NCBI GenBank assembly: GCA_015068235.1
Contig: SVKY01000005.1
Span: 1-64,000, forward strand
Reading direction: 5' to 3'
From: Oscillospiraceae bacterium
GTDB lineage: Bacteria > Bacillota > Clostridia > Oscillospirales > Oscillospiraceae
Length of the DNA: 64,000 nucleotides
Numbering within the stretch: the stretch's first letter is position 1; each line of letters starts with the position of its first letter. The position numbers were made by a program, and so were the translations under genes. Below the pieces are notes generated by a model that was not told the DNA's origin, searched no databases, and saw only the letters and a list, made by a program, of their open reading frames with translations. Below are positions 43,201 to 51,546 of this stretch, piece after piece.

Positions 43201-46200
43201 CCACAGCGATTCTTCACCGGCAAGATTTACAACAAAATAGTTATTCTCAAGGTCAGTAATATTATCGTCCTTGATCGTCACGGTCACTGTGACCTTCTGC
43301 TTCAAGCCGACGATATTACTTGCATTCATTGCCGCCGTGGTGACCGGCTTATTCAGAATCAGGTAAACCTTCTGTGCATCCGTTTCGGAGTCAGACAGGT
43401 AGAAGCCAACAACATTTTCGCTGAATGCAATATCCATTGTCGGATCATTGCTGTCAACAACAAACTTCTTGTCTTCGATCGTTTCCTCTACGGAAGTCGC
43501 TGCCTTGTCCTCAAAGCTGACCTTAATGCTTTCCACGGTAAGGCCCTTGGTATCGGCAACTTCGATCGTTGCAGTGTGAATACCATTATCAGAAGTCCAA
43601 TCCGACAAGGTGATACACTCGACATCGGCAAGATTATCTTCTGTATAGGTTGTTTCGCCAAGCGACAACTCAATCTTTACCGAATCAGCATCGAAGTTGG
43701 TTTCTTCAATCTTTAATGTGATCGTCTGAGCACACGGATAGTAAGAAATATTTTCAAACACATTCTTCGGTGTGTTCGGTGTAACCTCAGAGGTTTCGGG
43801 ATCTGTCACAGTTGCATCCTGCGGCATCGTGATGGAAAGAAGGGGAACGACAGTATCGACGACGAACTTGTCGCTGCTATCGGTTACCGTCTGATTATCC
43901 TCTGCCATGAGCGCAGCCTCAACGGTTACGCTCTCAACGATACGACCATTGGTATCGATGATCTCGAATTCGGCCATGTAATAGTTGCCATTTTCATCGC
44001 TCACCGGAACCCAAGTTGCAGAAAGATCGGTGTCTTCCCCGATGGTCTCGTTCTTTACATTCAGCTCGGTTCCATCTGAGAGAGTATACTTGACAGTTGT
44101 GTTCTTATCGTCAAAGTTATCTTCATATACCTTGATGATAATCTTCTGTTTCTCGCTGTAATATTCGACATCGTCCTGTGTGACTTCCTTTTCGCCCGGG
44201 ATCTCCTTAACAGCTTCAGGTACATCTTCTACAGGTTCATTCGGCATAATGATGTCGATCACAGCAGGATTTGTATCGATGACAAAGGATGCTGCTTCTG
44301 CATGCTGCTCAGCCTTGTTGCCGATCGAATCTTCCATATCAACAAGAATCGCCTCGATCACACGACCGGTGGTATCATTGACAGTAAAGGAGGCTTCATA
44401 CACATTGTCCTTAGTCTTTGTCCAAATACTCTTGCCTACACGATTCCATTTAGCAAATTCAGCCTCGTCAATAGTGATGGCATTTTCTTCACCCTTGAAG
44501 CGAATACTGACAGAAGCCTTCTGCGAATCGAAATTGATTTCATCGATTCTTACGATAACAATTTGCTCAGTTGCAAAATACTGAACTCCATCAACTTCCT
44601 TGAACGGATTCTGCGGAAGGATGACAGTCGCTTCGGGCGCTCTGCGGTCGGCGCAGATCTTCTGGTCGTAGGTCATGGTTCTGCTGTTGCCGACATTGTC
44701 CGTCGCGGTAATGGACAGCTCACCTAAATTGGTTTCCTTGCCTTCATTGACGAGAATCTCTACTGAGTAGTTGCCCTCACCAACAGCATCGGTCAACGGA
44801 CCGCTTTGCTCTGCCAAAGCGCACATAGGATCCTTTACTTGATAGGTAACGCTATAAAGACCAGAGCCGTTCTCGCCTTCATTGATCGTTGCCTTAAAAA
44901 CAATCTTCTCAGCGGACAAATCCTCCGCACCGACACGTTCAATACATGCCTCCGGGAATTCTACGCTCGGGCTCTCACGGTCAACATAGAAGCATTCACT
45001 CGGAGCCAATGACACATAGACAGTTACATTAGAATCGGCAATGGGAGCTTCTTTAATGATGATCTTCTGCGCTGCATTGCCTGCATCATCGACAATATTG
45101 CCTATGAGCTCATCAAGCACAATCTCAGTAACCATGCCAATGTCGCAAGGAACGGACTTAGAGAAGCTCTTTTCGCCACTATAATTTGCGTCATCGATGC
45201 TGACCTTAATTCCCAAAGCAGCTTCCAAAGCATTTTCGCCGTCGTTCTTTACCTCAGCACCCTTAGGCATAACGAAATACTTTCCATCATTCTGGTAGAT
45301 TTTTCCATCCACAATCAACTCAACGACCGGAGCCGTGGTATCGATCGTTACGCTCGCCTTTTGCTCTGCAAAGGCAATCGTATAATTGCCATCTTTGATC
45401 TCCTCGGAAGCAGCAATGCTCCAAGTTGCAATTTGAGCTTCTTTATCACCATGCTGACCGGCTGCGAAGGTCAAGTCAGAAATTGTCTTAACCGTCTCGT
45501 TTGTTTCAGCATTGATCAGCTGTACAGAATAAAGCTTTGCATTAAAGCCGGCAAGATGTCCTTCCGTTTTCTCAGTTACAATAAACTTGATCGTAGAAGC
45601 TGCATCGACACCGATAAGCTTATCGCTTGCTTCAACAGCAAATTCCAAATCAGGCTTGACCAGTGCTACTTCAACAGTGGACTGTGCATAGACCGTCTTA
45701 TCTTTACCGATTGCAGAAACAGTTACGTTTTGAGTATTCTTGGTTGCAGCCGTCTCAAGCGTAAGTGTATTGTTCTCAAGCTTGAGTTCATCTGCATCAA
45801 CGCTCCAAGCGATGCCTTCCGCAAACGAACAGCCTTCACTCAAAGTCGGCATCGTTAACGTTGCAGAACCCTTCATCGAGGTGAAGATCGTACCGGTGAC
45901 AGAAGCATCTGTTGCAATGCCCCAAGTGAGCTTCTTTGCCTCAGCGTCTTCTGCAGAATCGGTCTGAGCGACCAAATTCTTCTCAGAGCTCAGCGCAAGG
46001 ACCAATCCATCATAAACGATAGTTGCTTCAACCGCTGCATCCGTCTCAATTGCATATGTATTGGAAATGGTATCATCCGCAAGAGCCTCTTGCGCACCTG
46101 CCATCTTCCATGTGACAGACTGAAGCTTCGTATCCGTGCCGTCAAACGGAATTTCATTGTTGCCAAGCATAACGTGCAACGTATAGGTGTAAATGATTTT

Positions 46201-46905
46201 TGCCGGAGCCTGTGTAGTTGCTTCGGTCACCTCTGTCGTAGTCTCCTCGGTTGCCTCCGTGGTAGTCGCCTCGGCCGGCTCCGTCGTAGTCTCCTCGGTT
46301 GCCTCCGTCGTGGTCTCCTCAGTCGGCTCCGTCGTAGTCTCCTCGGTTGCCTCCGTCGTGGTCTCCTCAGTCGGCTCCGTCGTAGTCTCCTCAGTTGCCT
46401 CCGTCGTGGTCTCCTCAGTCGGCTCCGTCGTAGTCTCCTCAGTTGCCTCCGTTGTAGTCGCCTCGGTCGTCTCCTCGGTTTTTACTGTACGCTGTGCCGG
46501 TGTCTCTTCGGAACTCTCCGTCGGCTCTTCTTCTGCAGCCGTTGTGGTGGGTTCTTCGGAACTCTCCGTCGGCTCTTCTTCTGCTACCGTTGTGGTGGGT
46601 TCTTCGGAACTCTCCGTCGGCTCTTCTTCTGCGGCGGTCGTTGTAGGCTCTGTGGGTTCCTCAGAAGGTGTCGTCTCTGTGGTCTCCTCGACCTCTTCAA
46701 GCGTCAGCCATGCCTTTAGCGCCGTCGTACCTGTGGTACTGCCCTGCTCCGGTTCATCGGTGGGCTGCGTCGGTACTTCGCTCTCGGAGCCACTTGCCGG
46801 AGGAGTAGGCTCCTCGGTAGCAACAATGGTTCCCGCAAACATATTCACGAGCATTGCGATCGTGAGTATGAGAGCGAAAATTCTGTAAAGCTTGTTACTC
46901 TTCAT
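37201..46905 (-). CDS. Giant Ig-like-repeat surface protein (3,234 residues) with C-terminal membrane anchor
   Basis: A signal peptide (LYRIFALILTIAMLVNMFAGTIVA) is followed by a Thr/Glu/Pro-rich low-complexity stalk (about 30-230). Then come some two dozen Ig-like domains with recurring VVDTxxPxVxIxMPQ, FDxIDYYxxxQxVxIxVxEDNFD and SVxWSIDDGLN signatures. The end is a membrane helix (FFGSIGGGVILIGLIVLLI) with a basic tail; there is no LPxTG sorting signal. Adhesive or scaffold role on the surface is likely. The ATG at 46905 has GAGGTG 6 bases upstream; a GTG three codons earlier lies in that site. It stands within the kinase/FHA block, behind a small membrane phospho-motif protein. Confidence 0.9.
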   Translation of the reverse strand: MKSNKLYRIFALILTIAMLVNMFAGTIVATEEPTPPASGSESEVPTQPTDEPEQGSTTGTTALKAWLTLEEVEETTETTPSEEPTEPTTTAAEEEPTESSEEPTTTVAEEEPTESSEEPTTTAAEEEPTESSEETPAQRTVKTEETTEATTTEATEETTTEPTEETTTEATEETTTEPTEETTTEATEETTTEPTEETTTEATEETTTEPAEATTTEATEETTTEVTEATTQAPAKIIYTYTLHVMLGNNEIPFDGTDTKLQSVTWKMAGAQEALADDTISNTYAIETDAAVEATIVYDGLVLALSSEKNLVAQTDSAEDAEAKKLTWGIATDASVTGTIFTSMKGSATLTMPTLSEGCSFAEGIAWSVDADELKLENNTLTLETAATKNTQNVTVSAIGKDKTVYAQSTVEVALVKPDLEFAVEASDKLIGVDAASTIKFIVTEKTEGHLAGFNAKLYSVQLINAETNETVKTISDLTFAAGQHGDKEAQIATWSIAASEEIKDGNYTIAFAEQKASVTIDTTAPVVELIVDGKIYQNDGKYFVMPKGAEVKNDGENALEAALGIKVSIDDANYSGEKSFSKSVPCDIGMVTEIVLDELIGNIVDDAGNAAQKIIIKEAPIADSNVTVYVSLAPSECFYVDRESPSVEFPEACIERVGAEDLSAEKIVFKATINEGENGSGLYSVTYQVKDPMCALAEQSGPLTDAVGEGNYSVEILVNEGKETNLGELSITATDNVGNSRTMTYDQKICADRRAPEATVILPQNPFKEVDGVQYFATEQIVIVRIDEINFDSQKASVSIRFKGEENAITIDEAEFAKWNRVGKSIWTKTKDNVYEASFTVNDTTGRVIEAILVDMEDSIGNKAEQHAEAASFVIDTNPAVIDIIMPNEPVEDVPEAVKEIPGEKEVTQDDVEYYSEKQKIIIKVYEDNFDDKNTTVKYTLSDGTELNVKNETIGEDTDLSATWVPVSDENGNYYMAEFEIIDTNGRIVESVTVEAALMAEDNQTVTDSSDKFVVDTVVPLLSITMPQDATVTDPETSEVTPNTPKNVFENISYYPCAQTITLKIEETNFDADSVKIELSLGETTYTEDNLADVECITLSDWTSDNGIHTATIEVADTKGLTVESIKVSFEDKAATSVEETIEDKKFVVDSNDPTMDIAFSENVVGFYLSDSETDAQKVYLILNKPVTTAAMNASNIVGLKQKVTVTVTIKDDNITDLENNYFVVNLAGEESLWKMNESACAINAAEDTIVYVYEIEVNANETAEIPLLFRVRDLAGRKPLNFEVKDSEEEAYTSFDVAFNDEGETNNTIVVDRTQATTGTESEPPVIDASIPETSMKAANGMPLYNKGFKATFTVYDYDSGIQSIEWMIDDGLEEDFFDASWNSTTYSSTMKFAAVTAVVDLEGQENETNNAKLVIKVTDNVGNVITKTYLFAVDTMNPRIDITMPQDLENNDPSENGTDYYSKEQLVTLQVTDINFKTASVELNKGALLPSDSADAVVGWEKRWTRIENTDTYEAIIIVRDTAGVVVNEVKVINAVDYADNEYSEARNEPFVVDLTAPVVTIDLPQEQMIEDAETGAMVLNAPVNTFDVIDYYAAKQDVVITVEEDNFDEAAVTISYEKNGEIIKPNVKWTSEGNVNTTSFRIPDTRGLVIESVSVEIQDKAMRRPVDEDGAEVDVVTESDKFIVDEKDPVVVIDMPQDQVNNSPVNTFDGIDYYATGDENIVIKVTEDNFDASYITVKYWRTARDETESKEVTFDGQWQSVDNVHTLTIPVNDNGGTYETVSVDIKDKTLRAPNTEVSEIETTDYFVVDTARPEVDIEFSNNVIGFYTEKDENGVENPNKIYLMLKEPVIGSRIEDDEAATAWTQPVTVIVTITDDNLLEKNANIGEQKSKFVVSNVFVREDVEAWKLVSSSCVANQKDKIVYKIELSVLGNEVKEIPLMLQVQDLAGWKPEDEQVQAQYTITDENGNEIDKVSFYDVEFDDKGKTNETIYVDHRQPSSLNDENVLPEIQLTLPDTVGTSTNEKPLYNGSFEIGFTVTDNDSGLHKVEWSIDDGLNGNYFTDAGEVIYDTTVREDNYTAKVELGDRQNATNDAILTIIATDNVGNSITYTYEFAVDTKATEIAIDMPQDHDTNYNTIEDVDYYNANQTINLTVNDINFEPNNTVVSVLIDGVKTVISAEEGATAKWVETWTTEDAASGIYTASFMVSDTAGCTIENVLLETTDKSGWSSEAKDERALVVDTTLPVAVITLPQERADNAPVNTFDPMDYYDANQTVYLQITDDNFFADYTTVSYMKNGDEVYPEVVWTAAEGSNVYKARFLLEDTEGLSIDSVTVVTEDMALNTLAEGIDGLTDADPFVIDTVKPEVNITFSNNVIAFYNKKLNDTEADASTVYLMLDETVNRGNEVTEQVTVTVEITDDNITEAENKYYLENLVPGAVWTKSVSCELNSADDKVIYVGTVQVAANEVVEIPMMLRIIDLAGNIPEDSEIEKEFGTKYTVEYDEDGKTNETIHIDRRQPTSIEDESVAPKIAISMPTPVYELENEVPLFNGDFNIDFTVIDPNSGLKSVQWSIDDGLNKTFFFAEFDKDYTQEATTITKDSFTAKVELNGKKNETNTAKLTIIAEDNVGNIITCDYDFAVDNKAPRVTVKANNNSALNGKYFMATRLITVTVEDLNFNPDMVAIDTQIEGTKNIDTERGVYTYNYVDDGEYSLIVTKVVDLAGNITGGQNNVEGFLDYSDCVAYNDFVIDLTAPVISLSFDNNAVKNDKYYNADRLATATIREVNFNASEVEATVTADLDGAAFNHATFDVWSGATDHVSTVLFETDGDYNISIAYTDLAGNPAQTHVEPEFTIDKTAPEAEISNIEDHSANKGTVAPTVSFADINLDPNGYNTVVTQASMETTMEVNLSMVPDEGNNYKLVKHLYNDIPSEKSYDGVYVMTATVTDLAGNTDTDSKMFSVNRFGSTYIIEDPATKAIKDGYSKEAIAIEVIEINPNEVENQAVSAIINSGSGFEDYIEGETLTIAKSGSEESWKRYTYTISADAFMDGDALKQGKYEMSFYSEDTAGNKNSNETNVDLEANTCELSFTLDNTAPVVEIVNLEDDQTIEYESYDVTIRFSDGYALKKVEIWLDGELYKTLEGEELASANGEYVLTIPEMVDEREINVHAVDVAGNEYTTDTLHFFINSNWFLRFYHNKPLFFGSIGGGVILIGLIVLLIKKMKNAKKAKVS
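46215..46650 (-). repeat. 24/48-base coding tandem repeats in the giant Ig gene
   Basis: The block at about 46222-46480 is a chain of 24-base units encoding ETTTEATE and ETTTEPTE alternately. A second block at about 46500-46650 is made of 48-base units encoding PTTTxAEEEPTESSEE. Near-identical units suggest length variation without frame loss (units divisible by three). Confidence 0.85.
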
Positions 46906-46934
46906 GTTCTTCACCTCAAATTAATAATCGTTGG

Positions 46935-47462
46935 TTAAATAAGCTCTTTGGTATGGATCATCATGATTTCTTCGATCAGCTCAAAATGCCAATTCGGATT
47001 TTTCGCCGGCTTCGCACCTGCTAAGTATGCCGAATCTCCGCTTAAGAGGCATGTCTCATCGTTCTTCCCCGAAAGCAACGATGTTTCTGCATCATTGCTT
47101 AACAAAGCGGTCTCCGCTTCATTCTTTAGCAAGGATGTGTCAGCCACATCGGTCAAAGCTGCCGTATCGGTATCTCGCTTGCTTGATGTATCGGGAGGAG
47201 TGATGATCACATTTTGAGAAGGCTGCTGCGCCTGTACCGGAGCAGTTTCCGTATCTCTTCTGATCTTATCCGTGTAAGAGTTCTGTTTTTGAATTCGGTC
47301 AAGCGTTTTCTTCTTCGCTCTACCGGTCTTTAATGCAAAGACCGTCGGGATATTGAAATAGAAGAAGAAAAATATTGCCAATAAAAACGCAAGAATCGCA
47401 ATAACCAAACAGATTGTATTTAATGTATCATAGAGCTGAATGCTGGATTCTGCTTGTGACAT
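46935..47462 (-). CDS. Small membrane protein with four spaced [D/E]-T-x-L-L motifs
   Basis: 175 residues. One membrane segment (about 17-43, CLVIAILAFLLAIFFFFYFNIPTVF) precedes a basic region and a cytoplasmic tail. In the tail ADTSLL, AETALL, AETSLL and DETCLL have their Thr at about 109, 118, 127 and 137, a 9-10 residue period. T-x-x-L agrees with the +3 preference of many FHA domains. I infer that the repeats are kinase target and FHA docking sites. The ATG follows the stop of the kinase gene at once (TAAATG), with GGAGGGGGG upstream. Confidence 0.8.
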   Translation of the reverse strand: MSQAESSIQLYDTLNTICLVIAILAFLLAIFFFFYFNIPTVFALKTGRAKKKTLDRIQKQNSYTDKIRRDTETAPVQAQQPSQNVIITPPDTSSKRDTDTAALTDVADTSLLKNEAETALLSNDAETSLLSGKNDETCLLSGDSAYLAGAKPAKNPNWHFELIEEIMMIHTKELI

Positions 47463-49223
47463 TTACTTTCCCCCCTCCTTGTCCAACGCCGTATCGATCT
47501 GGCGAATCGCATTGTCGATCGCCGCCATAGCATTTGACTTTGACTTATCCAAAGATTCATCATCGTCACTGTCGATTTTTTCAATTTGAGTTTTGATCTT
47601 TTCAATCTCGATCTTGATATCCGACAGTGTCAGTTCATGACCATCTTCCAATTTAATCTTTGCTTTCACAAAGCCTTCGCGATTGTCCTTCATCGCCAAC
47701 TGCAATGCAACCTGCTTGCAAAGCACAACCGCATATCGAGGCTTCTCGACCTTTTCAACAACATCTCCGCTAATGATGCTCATGTAATCTTGCCAAAGCA
47801 TAGCATAGTCATAATCGATTTCCTCTCGCTTAAAGCTGTTGTCCTGCGCAGCCAGCTTTGCGGTGTAGGTGCCGATCTTTGAAATGCTGTTTGCAAGCTG
47901 AAGTTCGCTTTCTTTCAAGTATTTACTCTCTGTAACTCTGCCGAAATATTTCGCAGCTTTTTCAATATTGTCATAGGATGCATTGTCTTCATCTGACATA
48001 AAGTAATATAAAAGTCCGAGATCGTAGCAGAGATAATCGTATGATTCCTGATCCGACTCCTGCAAATAGCTCAAAAGCTCCGTTCCGCTATCGTCCTTCG
48101 CTGCAAGGCAATGCTCGATCGCGCGCTTTTCCTCTCCCGTAATCTCTGAATCCTTACCGATTCGCTCGACAAGTTCTTCATATGCCTCAGGTCGATCCGG
48201 GGCGATATCGATTGCTTTCTGGCAATAATCCTCGATATCGTCAAAATCATTGTCTGCGCTGTCTTTCATCTCTGCAACGTAATAATCGTAAGTCTCCTCC
48301 TCCGCGCCGGATTTCAGTGCATTTGTGATAAACATGCCGATGATTGCAACGATGCAGACAATAATAGAGGACAAGAATGCCCACCATTTTCTGTTTCTGC
48401 TCTTCTTCGCAATGTCATCCTCAAGGTGCACATTTTCAAGTGCATACATAAGTTCACCACACGACTGATATCTCTGGTCGGGATCCTGCTGGCAGCATTT
48501 GATGATGATCTTCTCCAAGCCTGTGCCTGCGTAAGCAGGGTCCCAATAGCTCAGAGGCTTAATCTCATAAGGAGGCTCAGCGGGACTGTGACCTGTCAGA
48601 AGATGGTACAATGTAGCGCCCGTACAATAAATATCCGTACGTGGTGTCGTCTCACCCATACCGCCGAACTGCTCCGGTGCAGCATAGCCGCGCGTGCCCA
48701 AGCAGGTAGTGTCTTCGACCATGGCTCGGTTCTTAAACTCACGAGCTGTACCAAAGTCGATCAGCATCACATTGCCATCAGGCTTGAGCATCAAGTTCGC
48801 CGGCTTCATATCACGGTAGATGATCGAAGGAGTTCTGCTGTGCAGATAGCCTAAAACATCGCAGATCTGCTTGCCCCATTCGATGACCTGATCCGGATCC
48901 TGCGCACCGCCGTTATCCAAAACACTCTTCAAGCTTCGACCTTCGATGTAGTCCATGACGATCAGGAAGCTGTCTGCCGTATCAATAACGTCAATGATGC
49001 TGGGCAGGTGCGGATGATTGAATTTCTTGAGCATGTCCGTCTCAACGACAAGCCCCTGTTTAACAGCTTCAAAATCGAAGGTGCCATCCTTACGAACTTC
49101 TTTGACAGCCCACGTTTTGTTAGCACGCTCATTGATCGCAAGATAAACCGTGCTCATGCCGCCATGTCCGACTTCACTCAGAATTTTATACTTGTTATCA
49201 ATTACACTTCCGATTTTTAACAT
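47463..49223 (-). CDS. Hanks-type Ser/Thr protein kinase, membrane-spanning
   Basis: 586 residues. Kinase domain at about 10-275 with all key residues: GHGGMSTVYLA, Lys in WAVKEV, catalytic YRDMKPANLM, IDFGTARE, an activation loop with Thr (EDTTCLGTRGYAAPEQFGG). One membrane helix follows (about 285-310, WWAFLSSIIVCIVAIIGMFI), then an external helical region with TPR-like spacing (about 315-540) and a final coiled coil rich in Lys/Asp. No PASTA repeats. Next to a second kinase of the same subgroup (both have YRDMKPAN and AAPEQFGG), suggesting duplication. Confidence 0.94.
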   Translation of the reverse strand: MLKIGSVIDNKYKILSEVGHGGMSTVYLAINERANKTWAVKEVRKDGTFDFEAVKQGLVVETDMLKKFNHPHLPSIIDVIDTADSFLIVMDYIEGRSLKSVLDNGGAQDPDQVIEWGKQICDVLGYLHSRTPSIIYRDMKPANLMLKPDGNVMLIDFGTAREFKNRAMVEDTTCLGTRGYAAPEQFGGMGETTPRTDIYCTGATLYHLLTGHSPAEPPYEIKPLSYWDPAYAGTGLEKIIIKCCQQDPDQRYQSCGELMYALENVHLEDDIAKKSRNRKWWAFLSSIIVCIVAIIGMFITNALKSGAEEETYDYYVAEMKDSADNDFDDIEDYCQKAIDIAPDRPEAYEELVERIGKDSEITGEEKRAIEHCLAAKDDSGTELLSYLQESDQESYDYLCYDLGLLYYFMSDEDNASYDNIEKAAKYFGRVTESKYLKESELQLANSISKIGTYTAKLAAQDNSFKREEIDYDYAMLWQDYMSIISGDVVEKVEKPRYAVVLCKQVALQLAMKDNREGFVKAKIKLEDGHELTLSDIKIEIEKIKTQIEKIDSDDDESLDKSKSNAMAAIDNAIRQIDTALDKEGGK

Positions 49224-49262
49224 ACCTGTGCATCCCTTCTCTCTTATAATGGATGTATGTAT

Positions 49263-50633
49263 TTATCCTTGAAAGTACTCCTCTTCATACGCCGCAGCGT
49301 TATTGCGATGTTTCACGAAAAGGATCGTACTGATAATTGCCAAAACAAAGGAGGCGATCGCAAACACGAACAGCACGATAGAAATCGCACTAAGTTCCAT
49401 GAGCATGCAGATCGTTCCGCCAAGTAAAAATAGGATCGCAACCAATGCTGAGATCAGCGTCAGTTTCTTCCAAATTGCCGCCGAAGCCTCTGACTGTTCC
49501 GCAGATGGAGCGCCTGCATGGGCTTGCTGCAAATAAGCCGACTGCCTTGCAGGATAGGGATTCATCTGTTGCGGCATCTGCTGTGGTGGCTGCTGCCATT
49601 GCTGTGCATTGTGTTGCACAGGCGCTTGATTTGCATAAACAGGCGGCGTTTGCGGATTGGGCCAAGCAGGCTCCTCCACAGGCTGATTCTTTTTTCCGCC
49701 AAAGGACAGCAGCCCTGACAGACCACCGGACTTATTGCCATTGGTCTTAAACTTCTGCGCCTGCCAAGCATTAGGGTTCCCTTGCGCAAGCTTTTCGGAT
49801 CTGCCCCTGCCCTGCTTTGCGCCAAAAGCGCCGACACTGGCAAGATAAAGATCGTTACGCAGCTCTAAAGCCGTCTGATATCTCTCATTCGGGTCATTGC
49901 GGGTGCACTTGGCAATGATATAGCTCAAGGGCGATCCTGCAAGCTGCGGATTCCATCTTTCTAACGGCAAAATGCCCTTGGGGTTATCACAAGGGCTGTG
50001 GCCGGTAATTAAATTATAGATCGTTGCACCCAAGCAAAAAATGTCGGTACGTGCTGTGGATTCGCCCAAGCCGCCGAACTGCTCCGGTGCGGCAAAGCCT
50101 GCTGTGCCGATGCAGATCGTATCGGACTGCATGGCGTTGGATTTCTGCGTTCTTGCAGTGCCGAAGTCGATCATCATAATATTTCCGTTCGGCTGCAGAA
50201 TGACATTGGCAGGCTTCATGTCACGGTATACGATCGGAGGAGTTTGGCTGTGAAGATAGGAAAAAACCTCACAGATCTGCATGCTCCAATTGTATACTCT
50301 ATCGATCGATTGTGCGCCCTCTCTGGCGATCACTTTATCAAGGCTTTCGCCTTCAATGAAATCCATAACCAGCATAAAACTGTTAGGATTCTCAATAATA
50401 TCATAAATCTTAGGCAGATGAGGATTGTCCAACTGTTTGAGCATTCTGCCTTCGGCAGTGAGGCTCTGCAGGACTACATTGTTGTTTGCCTTACCATTTC
50501 GTTCGACATCCTTGATCGCATACAGCTTACCGGACGACAAGTCTCTCGCCTGATAAACCGCACTCATTCCGCCACGCCCAATCAGCCTTGTTATCTGATA
50601 TCTTGCGCATATGAGCGTTCCCGGTTGAAGCAT
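49263..50633 (-). CDS. Hanks-type Ser/Thr protein kinase with two C-terminal membrane segments
   Basis: 456 residues. Complete kinase domain at about 10-270: GRGGMSAVYQA, YAIKDV, YRDMKPANVIL, IDFGTAR, activation loop DTICIGTAGFAAPEQFGG. A flexible Gln/Pro/Asn/Ala-rich linker follows (about 275-385), then two adjacent membrane helices (LTLISALVAILFLLGGTICMLM and ISIVLFVFAIASFVLAIISTILF) with a short acidic cytoplasmic tail. There is almost no external part, so it is more likely an internal amplifier than a receptor. Start by GGAGG. It is separated by 20 bases from the PP2C gene upstream. Confidence 0.94.
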   Translation of the reverse strand: MLQPGTLICARYQITRLIGRGGMSAVYQARDLSSGKLYAIKDVERNGKANNNVVLQSLTAEGRMLKQLDNPHLPKIYDIIENPNSFMLVMDFIEGESLDKVIAREGAQSIDRVYNWSMQICEVFSYLHSQTPPIVYRDMKPANVILQPNGNIMMIDFGTARTQKSNAMQSDTICIGTAGFAAPEQFGGLGESTARTDIFCLGATIYNLITGHSPCDNPKGILPLERWNPQLAGSPLSYIIAKCTRNDPNERYQTALELRNDLYLASVGAFGAKQGRGRSEKLAQGNPNAWQAQKFKTNGNKSGGLSGLLSFGGKKNQPVEEPAWPNPQTPPVYANQAPVQHNAQQWQQPPQQMPQQMNPYPARQSAYLQQAHAGAPSAEQSEASAAIWKKLTLISALVAILFLLGGTICMLMELSAISIVLFVFAIASFVLAIISTILFVKHRNNAAAYEEEYFQG

Positions 50634-50653
50634 ATGATACCTCCGTAGTCGTA

Positions 50654-51421
50654 TTATTGGGTGCGAACCAAAATGGCGGAAATATTATCCGTTTCAAGCC
50701 GCTTCTTGTTCAGCTCCGTCAAATACACCAAATTCTCTTTCATTTTATCCGCACTGTCAACGCTCTTCGGTCCCAAATAAGCATAAAACTCTTCAGGTCC
50801 GATCACATGACGGAAGCCATCGCAGCAGAGCAGATAGCACTGATCCGGTGCCAAGGTCCCCATAAAGAAATCGGGTACGACCGGCATGCCGGCGCCGATG
50901 CACTGCAAAAGAACGCTTCTCTGCGGATGCACCAAGGATTCCTCATATGTCATACGGTTCAAGTCGATCTCACGCTGGACAAAGGTCTGATCCTTCGTCA
51001 GTTGGAACACATTGTCAGAAATCAGGTACGCACGACTGTCGCCGATATTCATAATATAATATGTATCACCGACAACCAAAAGAGCCACACAGGTCGTGCC
51101 CATGGTGACATGGATCCCCTCTGCATAACGGGAGATCATATGATTCACATCTCCGACGAGCTCTTCCCAGCTCTCTCTGAGAGCTTCGGGTGTAAAGTTA
51201 TTGTACAGCAACTGCGGGAAGGTGTCCTTGAACCACTGCGAAAATGCTCGAATCATGCAAGCACTCGCAACCTCACCCTTCGCAAGACCGCCCATGCCAT
51301 CGCACATGACCGCCAGCAGAACCTTGCCGAAATCGGTCTTTGCCTGATGGACCAGCAGCGAGTCTTGGTTTGTCTTCTTCTTAATGCCCACATCTGTGTG
51401 CGCAGCAGTAATAAAATTCAT
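50654..51421 (-). CDS. PP2C-family Ser/Thr phosphatase
   Basis: 255 residues, soluble. The metal-binding motifs are all present: TNQDSLLV, VMCDGMGGLAKGE, MGTTCVALLV, MNIGDSRAYLI, LLCCDGF, and ETDNISAILV at the end. It should remove phosphate from the targets of the two neighbouring kinases, which follow directly in the same direction. Start by GAGGAAG. A terminator separates it from the FHA gene upstream, so it may be the first gene of its own transcript. Confidence 0.96.
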   Translation of the reverse strand: MNFITAAHTDVGIKKKTNQDSLLVHQAKTDFGKVLLAVMCDGMGGLAKGEVASACMIRAFSQWFKDTFPQLLYNNFTPEALRESWEELVGDVNHMISRYAEGIHVTMGTTCVALLVVGDTYYIMNIGDSRAYLISDNVFQLTKDQTFVQREIDLNRMTYEESLVHPQRSVLLQCIGAGMPVVPDFFMGTLAPDQCYLLCCDGFRHVIGPEEFYAYLGPKSVDSADKMKENLVYLTELNKKRLETDNISAILVRTQ

Positions 51422-51469
51422 ATTATCTTCCTCTCAATTGATCGAAGATCCTTCGTTTGACTTTCCATG

Positions 51470-51545
51470 TTATAAAAAAAGTCTGGGCAACGTCGTATCA
51501 ATGCTGCATAGGCAGTCAGAAATACGGCGCTGCCCAGACTCTCTT
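51470..51545 (-). terminator. Terminator between the FHA gene and the PP2C gene
   Basis: AGTCTGGGCA and TGCCCAGACT arms (51480-51489 and 51531-51540) form a stem. On the minus strand it is followed by a run of seven Ts (AAAAAAA at 51473-51479 on the plus strand). Confidence 0.75.
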
Positions 51546-51546
51546 A

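Noticed and set aside
37309..43716. Several plus-strand frames of 500-700 codons opposite the giant Ig gene
   Set aside because: They are rich in Cys, Ile, Arg and His without any motif, lack ribosome sites and are exact mirrors of the repeated Ig coding sequence.
37201..46905. LPxTG sortase anchoring of the giant Ig protein
   Set aside because: The C-terminus has a membrane helix and a basic tail but no LPxTG-like motif, so sortase attachment is not supported.
47463..50633. Idea that one of the two kinases is the T7SS pseudokinase EssB
   Set aside because: Both have complete active-site motifs (K, YRD, DFG), the order kinase-membrane-TPR of the first differs from EssB in size, and they lie far from essC.
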